DNA of 64,000 nucleotides from Schizochytrium sp. CCTCC M209059 (lineage: Eukaryota > Sar > Bigyra > Thraustochytrida > Thraustochytriidae), in NCBI GenBank assembly GCA_000818945.1, contig KN805374.1:458530-522529 (forward strand), given 5' to 3'. Shown here one piece after another: positions 20,128 through 31,084 of this stretch. Position numbers and translations under genes: made by a program. The notes beneath the pieces were generated by a model. It had not been told where the DNA came from, searched no databases, and saw nothing but the letters and a program-made list of their open reading frames with translations. Every line of letters begins with the position of its first letter. Within the stretch, counting starts at the first letter, position 1.

Positions 20128-22242
20128 TTAAAGTGTCTGATTTCGCTTGTGATGCGAAGATGGGCTGCGCGGGCTACGGAGAGGATTCCTTGGCAATTGT
20201 ACGTTTGGAATTCGCACAGAAAGCAATCTTGACCCAAACGAAGCGGATCTGCCAGGAGAGTCCGGGGAGGCGCTTCGGGCCGCAGCCAAGGCCGGGTGAT
20301 GCGCTCTGGTACCAGCCCGCGCACCCGCAGCTGCCTCCTGGTCTCCTAGTGCAAGCTCGTCAAGACCTTGCGTCTGGATACTGCCGGGACGCGCTGCCGA
20401 CCATGTTCCGTCTGCATTTGTGAACATGGAAGCCGAAGAAAAGATCTCTTCTTCCTGGCCATGCGTCGACGGCGTCGGTGCAGAGCTCGAGCGTCTAATT
20501 ACCTGCACGTGTTTTCTTGACATTCGCCCGCGAAAGAGAGCTTGGATCCGAGTTGCGGCCTTGAGTTCCTCGCGCATGTGGCGAAACCAAGCGCGAGTCT
20601 TGCGCCCGCGAAAGATGGCTTGAATTCGCGTTGCGGCGCGGTGCGCCGCTGACTCGGAGCGGTCGTTGCGTGTGTTGTTTGCCTTCTTGGACGTTCCGAG
20701 ATTCGGCCAGGCCGGTGTAGATGGTTTTTGGCCGGCCTCCGCGCGCTGACGCCACATGACGGGATGGAGCTTTGTCCGTGTGATGGCGCCGCGAACAATG
20801 GCTTGGATGCGCGTTGATGCTTCGATTTCAATGGGCGAGCCTTGTACCGGGGATTGCGGTTCACTCGCAGCAGCATCTGGTTTGGGAGATTGGGGCGACG
20901 GTGTGGTGTCAAAGAATCGCTTGCTGCGATCGCCGCGAGGGCTGAGCCCCCGCGCAGACCCAGCTGTGGAAGGCTCGGTCATGATGTGGCCATACTTGAG
21001 ATTAATTTGGGAAATGACAGTTTGACCTCCGTCCTCGGGGACCCAGGACGAGCTGCGCTTGATGCGGCGCTCGTCGCCGCTTTCCTCGTCACCGCCGTCA
21101 TCGCTTTCGTCGTCTTCACCGAAGCTCGTCTCATCGACAGGGTCAAAGAAGAGAGTGGCGGCCGAACCGCGTTTTCCGGCCTTGAGGTGTGCGGGGGCTC
21201 CGTCTCCGCCAGGGAATTGCCGTACCGCGCCGAGACCGAGACCGTAGGCCACGACAGCGGCTTCCTTGGCTTCGAGTTCACTCATGTGCACGTATGACAA
21301 TTTGCGCACAAGGACGAGGCCAAGCGCAATGAAAGCAGCAAGTGCCGAGAGAAGCGTGTTCAATAAGACGATCATCTCTGCCAGGGCATCACCTCCCATA
21401 GACGCGTAGTCTGCAATCCGGAGAGCAACAAGCAGAAACAGGCAAAGAGCCACGAAGAAGTTGCCAAAGCATTCGTAGCCGATGGAGAGTACGCTTGCAG
21501 AGCGTGCGGCGGCCAGAAGACCAAAGACACTGACGAAGGCAAGCATGCCATAGAGCACGGCGATAGGAATATTCGGCTCTTCGCCTCCATGGACACAGAG
21601 CGCGCGGTTGTCGTCTTCGAGCGTATCAGTCTCCCAAATGAGGAAGGCCCCGATGAAGGCGAGCGCAACGACATCGGTGCTGTAGACGGCAATGAACATA
21701 AACTTGGGCGAGACCCTTGCAGGTCGTGGCTCAAGACCTCCTGCGCGGCGGGCACGGTTTCGGCTCGCGCGTCTCTCCTCGAGTTTGGACTTGATCGCGA
21801 CGCAACCGAGCATCACGAGAAGGCCGGGGGCGGAAAGGAAGAAAATCGTGGCGCTTGTTACGCAAGCGAGATGCGGCACGGTGGCCAGAATCGCTGCAAC
21901 GTTGAGGAAAAAGACTCGCACGAGGAGGTGCTTGAGCCAGGGGCTAGCGAGACGCATCACTGGAGAATGATGATAGGTGAACCAGGCAATGAGACCAAGA
22001 CTGCATGCGGCAACGGTGATGCTGCTGATGACGATGGCTGCAATACGAGCAGAGTCCTGGTCGGCATCTGGGGCGTAGATGCCCGGAGCAAATGCGAGCT
22101 CTCGTCGCACGGAATCCTTTACGACTTCGACGACGTTGGCGCCGCGGAGCGTGGGCTGCGACGTGACATAGTGGCTGCACAAGAGCACCGCACCGGCCGT
22201 GAGCCACGACCGCGTGCCTCGTGGGGCGCCCAGAGGACGCAT
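20128..22242 (-). CDS. Seven-transmembrane receptor-like protein with C-terminal IQ motifs
   Basis: 704 residues, single exon, ATG at 22242. An N-terminal hydrophobic signal (WLTAGAVLLCSHYVTSQ) is followed by a short ectodomain of about 40 residues. Then come about seven hydrophobic helices: IAAIVISSITVAACSLGLIAW, LVRVFFLNVAAILATVPHLAC, TIFFLSAPGLLVMLGCVAI, FMFIAVYSTDVVALAFIGAFLIW, AVLYGMLAFVSVFGLLAAA, FFVALCLFLLVALRIA and LLNTLLSALAAFIALGLVLV. This layout resembles class C/GABA-B-type 7TM regions but lacks a Venus-flytrap ectodomain. The ~330-residue tail is disordered and carries three IQ motifs (TRIQAIVRGAITR, TRIQAIFRGRKTR, TRIQALFRGRMSR), predicted calmodulin sites. It is tail-to-tail with ATG101. 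The 7TM-IQ architecture is direct; receptor function is inference. Confidence 0.75.
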   Translation of the reverse strand: MRPLGAPRGTRSWLTAGAVLLCSHYVTSQPTLRGANVVEVVKDSVRRELAFAPGIYAPDADQDSARIAAIVISSITVAACSLGLIAWFTYHHSPVMRLASPWLKHLLVRVFFLNVAAILATVPHLACVTSATIFFLSAPGLLVMLGCVAIKSKLEERRASRNRARRAGGLEPRPARVSPKFMFIAVYSTDVVALAFIGAFLIWETDTLEDDNRALCVHGGEEPNIPIAVLYGMLAFVSVFGLLAAARSASVLSIGYECFGNFFVALCLFLLVALRIADYASMGGDALAEMIVLLNTLLSALAAFIALGLVLVRKLSYVHMSELEAKEAAVVAYGLGLGAVRQFPGGDGAPAHLKAGKRGSAATLFFDPVDETSFGEDDESDDGGDEESGDERRIKRSSSWVPEDGGQTVISQINLKYGHIMTEPSTAGSARGLSPRGDRSKRFFDTTPSPQSPKPDAAASEPQSPVQGSPIEIEASTRIQAIVRGAITRTKLHPVMWRQRAEAGQKPSTPAWPNLGTSKKANNTRNDRSESAAHRAATRIQAIFRGRKTRAWFRHMREELKAATRIQALFRGRMSRKHVQVIRRSSSAPTPSTHGQEEEIFSSASMFTNADGTWSAARPGSIQTQGLDELALGDQEAAAGARAGTRAHHPALAAARSASPDSPGRSASFGSRLLSVRIPNVQLPRNPLRSPRSPSSHHKRNQTL

Positions 22243-22905
22243 TCTGGGGTCGAGGCAGGTTAGCAGCCAAATACGACTTTGCTTTCACTCTTTTTCATTT
22301 TTTCTGAGGGGGATGGTATGCTGGCTCGTTTGAGTTGACAGCGATAGTGAGTGGCGGTAGCACCAGCAGCAACAGTGGTATAGTGATTGCGTAGTTTCGG
22401 ACACATAAACACATCCAAGTGTCCGCGCGTCATTTTGTCCATTTTTAGAGCCAGCTCTATTTTCCAAGAGCAGCAGGTACTCCGCGAGCCTGGCCTGCTT
22501 GGCGTCCATTCTTGTCTCCCCAGATGTAGCTCATGCGTGGCCGTAGCTCGAGGCTCCGCGCCGCCATCCGCGCTACAAGACCTCCCAACTCGGTCCTTCT
22601 GCGGGGTGTGTGCGACGCGGAGGTTTTATGTAGCTGTTTAATAAGAGTCATTAGTTCCTAGAACGATCTAATTTGGTTCCGGGAACACAGTACAAACATG
22701 TATACTGCGCGCTCGTTTGACTTCAAGTTTATTGGTTGTTTAGTTTGCCATGGTGGTGGTTGGCTGATGGAAAGATGAATGAATGGGTGGATGGATTGTC
22801 AAAATCCAATCCTAGAATACCAAGCAAAGAAAAGGATGAATGAATGATTTGGAATGAATTGACAGTGAATGAGAGAGAGAAGGTGGACGCCACCTTACTC
22901 ACTAT

Positions 22906-22937
<32 letters not shown>

Positions 22938-23091
22938 TAAGCAAGCTTGTTGAAGCCGTGTGAAAGCTTGCAGACAAGAAAGTAAGAGACTCGAAAGCGT
23001 GCAGATTTGTTTACGAGAGAGAATAGAGACAGCTGAAGAGTCGAGGCGCTGTAATTCTTATTGTATTTGTTTGTTTGCTTGTTTGCGCCGC
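22243..23091. other. Intergenic region between 7TM receptor and telobox Myb gene
   Basis: 849 bp without a convincing gene. It contains the receptor promoter and the 3' flank of the Myb gene. An AAGC tetranucleotide run lies at about 22907-22946, and GAAT/GATG-rich stretches occur at 22770-22870. Confidence 0.45.
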
Positions 23092-24474
23092 TCACTGAAG
23101 ATGAGGGTCAGAGGTGTTGCCCAAGGTCGGTACGATTGGCGCGGGCGTAGGAAGAAGAAGGGGTGAGTTGGGATCAACCTCAACCCAGATGGTTGACTTG
23201 TCGCAGAGGCCCTTGGTGGCGAGGAAGTCGTTGTCATGAAGACGCAATGCGTCAAAGTAAAAGCGGTACCGATTTGGGTTGAGTTGCGGGTTCTGGAACC
23301 ACTGGGTGATCAGGTACTGAGCGAGATCCTTGGTTTGCGAGTCATGCGCAACATTGATGACGTGGAGGTGCTCTGCATCCCCGCAAGCCGAGATCTCGGC
23401 AGAGAATTGCTCCGGGTGCAAGAGCTGCATACGTACAGTCCAAAATTCAGGTTGGCTATCGTTCTGCATTGACGGCGCTGGTGCAGGTGCCGGCGGCGGC
23501 ATGCCCATCATCGGGTCCGGGAAGGGAAATGGAAATGGGCTCGTCTCAAAACCGAGATTGCCATCATCGCCTCCAGGGAAGAGACTCCTGTCATAGGATG
23601 AAGGGCGTCGGCTCTCGCCGTGGTGCTGATGGTGCTGGTGTTCAGGGAAAGCTCCAAAGGCTGGATGCTGGTGCTGTCGAAAGGGTTGCGGATGTTCGAG
23701 GCGGTCCGCAAAGCCTAGGTCTGATTCGGCTGCTCCTCTTGCGCCTCCTGTGCTACGGCTTGCTCCAGCGTCCCCTGCGGCAGCACTCGCAGGTTCAGCG
23801 GCAAAGTCTCGGTCGTAGATGGCGCTCCCCATCATCATGGTTCCGGATGCATCGAGGACAGGTGGCGGTGGTGGCTGCAAGGAAGGATCACTAACGATGG
23901 CTCCAGGAAAGTCCTCGGTGTCTCTGAGGGTACGTTTTGCGCGCTTTGTGGTTTTAGACGGCTCGAGAAGAGACTTTGCCTTGCCCTCACGCCGTCGCTG
24001 CTCCTCGCGCTTGTAGGTGCGCCACTTATCCTTGATGTCAACGGTGGTGCGCTGGTGAAGGACTTGGCCAAGTTCTGGGTCGCATTTGATGTGAACCCAG
24101 TTGCCGCTGCCGTACCGGGACACGCCCTTGAGGAGGGCTGCGAGTTCCTCCTTGGTCCAGAACCGGCGCCTGCCGCGCTTGGTACGGAAGTGGAGCGGAT
24201 ACTTGCTGACGTCGAGGGGTCTCTTTTTGCCCTTGGTCGTGGACTTGCGGCCTGCCTTGCCCTTGCCCTGCTTGTCGTCCGGGCCCTCACCTCCTGCTGC
24301 TGCTGCTGCCTTTGCATCACCCTTGTTGCTGCCGCTGCCGTCTTGGTCTCCGGGGGAACCCCCCTTGTCTTTAAACTTAGCTTCGGGAACCATCGCAAGG
24401 GGCCCTGCCGCCGTTGCCGAGTCTATGGCTCCCGCTGCGCCCATTTGGCTTTGATGATGAGCCGGGGTCACGAA

Positions 24475-24507
<33 letters not shown>

Positions 24508-24591
24508 GCTTGAGCTACTCGAGCTACTTGAGCTGCTCGAGCTGGAGCTTGACGAGGAGGTTGCGGGTTTGCTGCCCGACTGAGCGGACAT
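23092..24591 (-). CDS. Telobox Myb/SANT protein with C-terminal ubiquitin-like region
   Basis: 499 residues from ATG at 24591 (MSAQSGSKP); the frame continues upstream only to a GTG. A poly-Ser run (DNA CTG/GAG repeats, 24476-24560) follows the N-terminus. Residues about 125-205 form a single Myb domain: RRRFWTKEELAALLKGVSRY, GSGNWVHIK, TTVDIKDKWRTYKREEQRR. VDxKDKWRT is the telobox signature of double-stranded telomere-repeat binders such as plant TRF-like proteins and animal TRF1/2. A basic patch and a Pro/Gly/His-rich region follow. The last ~120 residues (FWTVRMQLLH..LAQYLITQWFQN..NRYRFYFDALRLHDND) look like a ubiquitin-like fold. Plant TRF-like proteins also combine Ub-like and Myb domains, but in the opposite order. 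Telomere binding is inference. Confidence 0.75.
24476..24505. repeat. CTG/CAG triplet run encoding poly-Ser in the Myb protein
   Basis: Ten near-perfect GCT/CTG units, in frame as AGC on the minus strand, extended by variant Ser codons to about 24560. This is a likely length-polymorphic site. Confidence 0.85.
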
Positions 24592-25310
24592 GCCCTGCCA
24601 GGATCTCCCGTGTGCCGCTCCCCTTCCCTGCGCGAGACAGGCTTTGAAGCGGCTCACGCACTCACGCCCTTCGCCCGGACCAAAAGGTAAGCCCCTTTTT
24701 CCGTAGCTTCCGCCTAATCACTGCTAGCAGGCTGGCACGCAGTCCCAGCCAGGTCGACCCGCCGTTCTACCTCCGCCGCCCGGTTCCACCCCGGCCGGGT
24801 TCACCCGCGCTCGCGACGACGTGCGCTGCTCGCGGCTCCCGCGCGGAGCAGAAGCACAAGCGGCGGCGGCAGCAGGGGAGAAGACGTGCGGAAGGAGAGG
24901 TGCGTGCGTGCCTGCGCCACACGCTCGCTAGCCTCCCTCCACGCTCTCTCCCCCTGCTCGCCAGCCTTCGCCACCCCACAGCCAGTGCGGGTGCACACCT
25001 GTGGCGCTCGCAACCTGGCGCTTGCGCGTGTTCACGACGACCGTGGCTCCCGCGCGCTCCGAGTCCGGCGCACGCCCGCTTTGCTTCGCCGCGCTTTGCT
25101 TTGCTTCGCTGCGCGGGCGCGCCTGGCGTCTGGCGGCGGGGTCGCGGTCGCGGTCGAGGAGCTGCGCCGAGCGGAGCTGGCGAAGGCCGCGCCGGCGTGG
25201 ACGGAGAGCACGAGACGGACGCCGAGTTGAGGGCCGAGAGCGAATGACCTCTTCTTCAACGGGTGCGCCCTACGCTGCCTCTCCGCGCGGGAGGCTCACG
25301 GCCTGCCTGC

Positions 25311-25360
25311 CTTGCCTCGCCTCGCCTCGCCTTGCCTCGCCTTGCCTCGCCTTGCCTCGC
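25311..25360. repeat. CTTGCCTCGC-type decamer tandem repeat
   Basis: About five head-to-tail decamers with single variants, flanked by CCTG runs. Confidence 0.85.
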
Positions 25361-25660
25361 CTGCCTGCCTGGCCCGCGCTCGTCCGGCTGCGCAGCTTCG
25401 CCTGGCGCAAGCGCTCGCAGTCCGCGGTGCGCGCGTAGTGTCCTTCTTTCCGCACGCCAGACGACTACTAGTAGCTTCGAGCTAGCGAAGCGGCCTGGAC
25501 CGGCCTGTCGCAGCTCGACACCAAGCAGTGAAAGCCCGGCGAGACAGACTCACGCTCGCACGCACGCTCGCACGCACGCACGTATACGCAGAAACGGGCT
25601 CCCTCGCTCGACCGGAAAACCGCGGCTACTGCGAGCCGGTCGGGGCGCCTCCGCGACTGA

Positions 25661-25694
<34 letters not shown>
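25661..25694. repeat. CTGC tetranucleotide repeat
   Basis: Eight uninterrupted units, preceded by a GACT-like start. Confidence 0.9.
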
Positions 25695-26553
25695 TGGAGG
25701 GTAGTGTGGTATCGTATCGATTCCGGTCAACAGGCCTGTCCGCGGAAGCTGTTTCTGAAGCTATTTCTGAAGCCAGGGCCTTGCGGAAGAAGAAGATGAT
25801 GGATGGACGGGTGGGTAGATGGATATCCAAGATGGGTGCAGAAGAAGGGGTGCTGAAAAGGCCCTTCTTGAAATGGCCAAGGGAGAAAAGGGGGGACTCG
25901 CCGAGGCGAATTGCAAGCTCTGCGCGATGAATGCCCGGATGACGTCAATCGCTGCGAGCTTGCACGTGCGTACGAAGGCTGTCTTGTCTAGCAGATCGAG
26001 CGGCCGGCGATGGGCCTGGCTGGCTGGTTGGCAGGCAGCTTGGTTCGGCTGCAACCCAACGCTCTGAAACAGCGGGGGCAAATCTTTGCTTCTGGTCTGG
26101 TGGGTGATTGCTGGTGTTGATCGTTTGGCGATGCTCGATCGCCTCGAACGAGAACGGATGACGCAGTGCAGATTGCAACGGCGACGCCGCCAGCTCCGTT
26201 CGTCGCGCTCTTGGCGGACAAGTCTGACTCGGGCGTTGCGACGCGATGCGACGGAGACGACGCTCTTGCTTGCTTGCTTGCTTGCTTGCTCGCTCGCGCG
26301 CTTGCTTGCTCTCTCCAATAGCTAGCTAGTTCGCTCGCTCGCTCGCTCGTCGACGTCTGACGGTCGAGGACAAAGCGACCGCACGATGTAAAGATGAGCG
26401 CAGCGGCTCACGGACCTTTCTCGCTCGCCGCAAGACCTGGAGTAGCCCAGCGAAGATCGTCCTCTCGACGTCCTCTCGACGTCCTCGCCTCGCCTTGCTC
26501 GACCCTGCTAGCTAGTCACCCGCACGTGAGTCCCTCGTCGATTCCCGCCGTAG

Positions 26554-26603
26554 CGACGCGACGCGATGCGATGCGATGCGGTGCGGTGCGGTGCGATGCG
26601 ATG
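26554..26603. repeat. GATGC/GGTGC pentanucleotide repeat
   Basis: Blocks of GACGC, then GATGC, then GGTGC, then GATGC units in series, about ten units in all. Confidence 0.85.
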
Positions 26604-26834
26604 CCAGACACCTCGACCCTCTTGACTCGAGTGCGTCGGTGAAGCTCGCTCTCTGCTGCTGTGCTCGCTCGCAGGCCGCCGGCCGCCCGGCCGTGGCTCC
26701 CCGGCGTTAGCGGACTGCCCTATTGCCCTCGCGCGAGTTCCTGCGCCGGGCTCGACTGCGCAGAAAGAAGTCCGCGTAGGGCTCCTGAACCAAGTCGCTC
26801 TTGCGCTCTCTGATCGCCTTCCCGTTGCCTTGTC

Positions 26835-26873
26835 TGCTTGCTTGCTTGCTTGCCTGCTTGCTTGCTTGCTTGC
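26835..26873. repeat. CTTG tetranucleotide repeat
   Basis: About nine units with one CCTG interruption. A related CTTG/CTCG run lies at 26265-26350. Confidence 0.85.
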
Positions 26874-28449
26874 CGGGTCAGCGGCGACGGCGATCGGCCT
26901 TGGCGCAAAATGCAGAATGCCGGCGCCTCGCGATGCAGCTCTGGTGCTCGCGCGCTGGAGCCGGAGCTGCGGAGCGCGGCGATACGCTCCGCTGCGAAGC
27001 GAAGATGACTCGCGCTGACTTGGAACGATGAGGTGAAATGCATTCCAGCGGCCGCGGCGCGCATGAGCTTCCTGGGACGCACGAATGAATGACAGGAACA
27101 AGACAAGCGAGCGCCGTCTCCTGCGCGGCAGGGCCTGGCGACGGGGTCCGATGACGGGCCGCCCGGACCGGACCCCCGGCGCCTCGAGCTCGCGCACTCG
27201 CGAGCTCGCGATCGCACGCATGCGAGCATCGCGGACGGCGCAGGAGCACCTGCGCGGGGCAACACTGCGCATCGCGTGAGCAAGCGCCGCGAGGGGGTCC
27301 GCCAGTCCCGTATACGAGTGCTAGTGGAAAGAGGGCCATCGCGCATGTGGAACTTTGGGACCACCCACGCCTTTAAGAGGGGAGGCGAGGAAAAAATACA
27401 AAGTCTAGTAAAAAGGATACCTTTAGCGGCCGGTGGCGGCTCTTGTAGTAGCATTTTTCAAGCGCTGGCACGGGTACCGTACATACGTACGATTATGATG
27501 ACGGCTTGGGGCAAGCCAAGCGCTTACATGTTAGGTAGGCAGTTTCGCGCGGCGGAGAACACCTGGGTGACGGAGGCGATGACGCGTTGGCTGCTTCCAA
27601 ACCTGAGCGCGGGGCCAAGAGTCAGGACGATGAAGCTGGCCCGACTTTTTATGTCCGGACCCGCCCACGCCTTCATGCCTCCATTCATTCATTTATTCAT
27701 CCATCCACCCATCCGTCTGTTCATCCATCCATGCATTCATCCATCAAATTCTCCACCCACCCCAACTGGTCAGCGAAGCAACAAATCTGCCAACCGCAAC
27801 GAGTCGTCGCCTCGCGCAAGCAGAGCGATCGAGGGCCAGATCATCGAAAGCAAGCAAGCCAAGCAAGCAAGCCAAGCAAACCAAGCGAAGAGGATCGACA
27901 GTTTTAAGCGAGCGATAAATCGATCGCCGCCGCCGCCGCTTCTGAACCGTATGCTCGTAGTAAAGCAGAGAAACGCTCGTCGCAAAGTATCAACCCGCGA
28001 CACGAAGCTCTGCAGAGAGAAAAGCACGAGGCGGGGCCAACGCGTCCATCCGGACAACGTACGCAAGTTTGTGTGAAATCTCTGCAGCGGTCATTTCTCA
28101 CCCGCGAAATCTCTCGCAGCGAGAAACTCGTCATCGCAAGACGTATGTAAGATATACAATCATGCATTGCATCGTCCGCCCGGGGAGCCAGTCAACCGAC
28201 CGCTGAGGTCAGTATGACGTCTCCATCTTAGGAAGAAGTAGGCTGGTGGCCTCATCATACCTTCAGGAAGAAGGAATCGAATAACTGGCAGGCAACGGGA
28301 GGAGACTCTCACAGACTCACACACGCGCACGGCTTGCTGTTGCCACTGCTGCTGCCGAGGTCGCAATTTATCCGTCGATCGTGCCAGCCATGCCAATTAG
28401 TCAAGCAAGCAAGCCAGCCAGGCAGTCAGCTAGCCCGCCATCTGGCCAT

Positions 28450-28497
28450 CCAGTCAGTCAGTCAGTCAGCCAGCCAGTCAGTCAGTCAGTCAGTCAG
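28450..28497. repeat. CAGT tetranucleotide repeat
   Basis: About twelve units with CAGC interruptions, preceded by AAGC and CAGC units from 28390. Confidence 0.85.
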
Positions 28498-29060
28498 CGA
28501 GCCTGATCAGGCCTCGGCCTTTGTCCTTTTTTTCGCGTGCAAGATGATTTCAAAGGACCTGCGTTCTCGCAACTGCGCCCTGTTCCCTCTTCGAGAAGGT
28601 AGAAAGAAGCAGAAGCGTCCAAGTCGTAGAAAAATAACGAAAAGAACAAATTTTTCGCATGGGCTATACAATTCCTCGAGCAAGAAAATAAAAATGGCAA
28701 GCAACAGCAGCAAATGCAGCAGAAAAAACAAAGGAAGCGAGTTTCACGAGCCCGACCCGGACTCACATCGAAACCGTTCATGGCGGAGCAATTCCTCTCC
28801 GTCTCCGTCATGCCGCAATCTCTCCCGGAAGCAAGTCATTCCCGCGCTGATCCGGCTCCTGGTAGCTTCCCCCTCCCCAGTCCGGGAACGCCGCAGAAAC
28901 CTCCGTCCGCGTATTCATCCATCCACCGTGGCCTTCGCCAGACTTTAACCCTCTTCACACTCGTGACGAAGCAGCGGCGTTCCAATACGATGTTTCTGCT
29001 GTAGGCCTAGACTCTGAAAAAAAGAAAAAGAAAAAGAAAATAACTCTACCTAACCCAACC

Positions 29061-29101
29061 AGCAAGCAAGCAAGCAAACAAGCAAGCAAGCAAGTAAGCA
29101 A
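29061..29101. repeat. AAGC tetranucleotide repeat
   Basis: About ten units with one AAAC and one AAGT variant; the same unit recurs at 22907 and 60294. Confidence 0.85.
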
Positions 29102-29194
29102 CTTGAAGCCCGTCCGCCGTCATAGATCGACCACCGCACACTCGCTCGCACGCAAGCAGGCAATGAAGCCGGCAAGCTCCTTGCGTCTTCGCCC

Positions 29195-29247
29195 CGCTGC
29201 GCTCCGCTGCGCTCCGCTGCGCTCCGCTGCGCTCCGCTGCGCTCCGC
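29195..29247. repeat. CCGCTGCGCT decamer tandem repeat
   Basis: Five identical 10-bp units in a row. Confidence 0.9.
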
Positions 29248-29785
29248 GCTGGCCGCCAGCACGACGCTCTTATCTCCACTTTTCTGTCGGTCGCTCACTC
29301 ACCGTCGAGCAATCGAGCTCCCGCCCCGAATCCTGCAGTAGACGGTTGTTTGCGCGACAGCAAGGTCCCTGGACGGTGTGAATCTCGGCATTCCAAAAGA
29401 GAACCCGTAAGCTAGCAGGCCTTCCAAGAGGTCTGCACGCGCCACACCGACCTCGCATGTCCCTGCCCGTTCCTCGCCCAGCCCGTCCTCGCCGAGCCCA
29501 GAGCCCACGTGGCCCACCTCGTCGCCGTCGCCTCTCTCCCTCCCGCTCTCGCCCTCGGCCTCGCCGTGGTCGCGAGGCGGAGCACAATGTCCGTGCGTGC
29601 GTGCATGCGTGCATTTCCAGCGTGCCGTGTCCGGCCTCCTCGGGCTCTCCGCCATCAGCGCCCGCTTCGTCGACGCGGCGCCTTGTGCTCGTCGTCCGCC
29701 GCAGGCCTGGCGCCACCCGTGCTGCCGCGACCGTGGCTAGCCAGGCACTTCGCGCGGCCGCGCTTCTTGCCAGATAAGAACTTGA

Positions 29786-29824
29786 GCTGGCTGGCTAGCT
29801 ACGTAGCTAGCTAGCTAGCTAGCT
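29786..29824. repeat. CTGG/CTAG repeat with palindromic core
   Basis: AGCTGGCTGGCTAGCT, then an AGCTACGTAGCT palindrome, then four AGCT/CTAG units. Every CTAG run is self-complementary, so it can form a hairpin or cruciform. Confidence 0.8.
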
Positions 29825-31084
29825 GCACCTGCATTCTTGTAGCCGGCCGCCGCTGTCTCTCTCGCGTCGCCTCCTTCCTTCTCCTCCCACCGCCCCACAG
29901 CTCCGCCACCGCTTCCCCCCGCTGCCCCGAGCTGCGGTGGCACACTTTTGCTTGCGCGAGGCGTCGATCGACGAAACCTGCAGCTGGGTGGCGCCGCCAC
30001 GAAGACGAGAACGACAACGGTGTCGAGCGCGACGCTCTCGACGAGAGGGAGGGAGGGAGGGAGAGCGATGGAAGGAGGGAAGGAGGGACGGGTCGGATGG
30101 ATGGGACGGAGACGGAGCGTCCGTTTGAGATCAAGATGATGAAGAAATGGATGGTTGACGGCTAGAAGAAGTGGCACACCGTTGAAGGAGCCAGAAAATG
30201 CTGCGTTCTTGCAAGAGGACCCGGCGACGGATGAGAATCTGAGGACCGGCCGTATCGTTGCGACCCAGGAAGCGAATTGGACTGTCGCAGAAGCCATGAC
30301 GAGATGCATGGCGTCATGGCCCAGCGTGCGCGTAATCGATCCGGGGTGCATTTCAAAGACAGACGAGCGGGACGGACACGAAACGCACGCACGCTTTCTC
30401 TCTCCCTTCCATCCTCCCTCCCTCCCTCCCTCCCTTGCTCTTTCTATCTCCAAGTTTCTCTGCTTGGCGGAGACCATTTCGCTCACGGATATAATGTGGA
30501 TGGGCGCTCACGAGGCGCACGACGTCGCACGGGCGAACCTTCGAGTCCGGGACGAGGGTTCCGTCCAGGCTCCGCCTACGGCTAGCTAGCCGGCACTCTG
30601 TCCTACAAGGCAGGCAGAAATGAAGGTCAAGTCAGGTCACTCGGGCGGTGCTCTTTGCGCGCAACGTCGCAAATTGCACCACGGTCCAGGAATCATCACC
30701 ATCGACGTCGCTGTTTCTCGTCATCATTTTCTTATCATCAATTGAACTAGCTACCTAGCTTCTGGCACCGAGCAAAACTCTGCGGGCTTGCGCAAGATTG
30801 CACGACAGAAATATCCTGATCGACCCGCCGTGGCCGATCGACGCCTGGCTCTCGACGAGATCCCGAGCAAAGATCGAGTCGAACGGAAACCGATGCATGC
30901 ATGCCTCAGCCTCTCGTCTAAGGTCTGGCCGACGGCGGCCAGAGCGAGCTGATCAGAGAAGGGAACCAGCACGAACTCGAACACGGCGGTGCGACACGGG
31001 TCGCAACCAAGATCGTTGACCGAGATCTAGCCTGGCCTGGCCGGGCGCTCCCACCTTCGAGATCCTGCATGTTCAATAGCGCTC

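Larger units (their letters stand above)
24592..31084. other. 6.5-kb gene-free, microsatellite-rich region
   Basis: No open frame here has the steady composition, length or motifs of the neighbouring genes; frames on both strands are Arg/Ser/Cys-rich and overlap each other. The left end holds the Myb promoter (GC-rich, about 24600-25250). The rest alternates unique GC-rich DNA with many TGCC, TTGC, AAGC, CAGT, CTAG, GGGA and TCCC runs. TAGGCCTA occurs at 29002-29009. It could be a long untranslated leader, a non-coding RNA locus, or a structural chromosome element; the sequence does not decide. Confidence 0.55.

Noticed and set aside
26508..27454. Long overlapping minus-strand frames in the gene desert
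   Set aside because: Arg/Ser/Ala-rich in all frames, no motif, mutually overlapping; typical of GC-rich non-coding DNA.
28334..28948. 204-codon plus frame in the desert
   Set aside because: Begins in CAGT repeats and is a Lys/Arg/Ser mix with no fold or motif.
24592..31084. CRISPR array, insertion sequence or retroelement in the repeat-rich region
   Set aside because: Repeats are simple tandem units without spacers; no transposase, integrase or reverse transcriptase frame, and no long terminal repeats found by eye.
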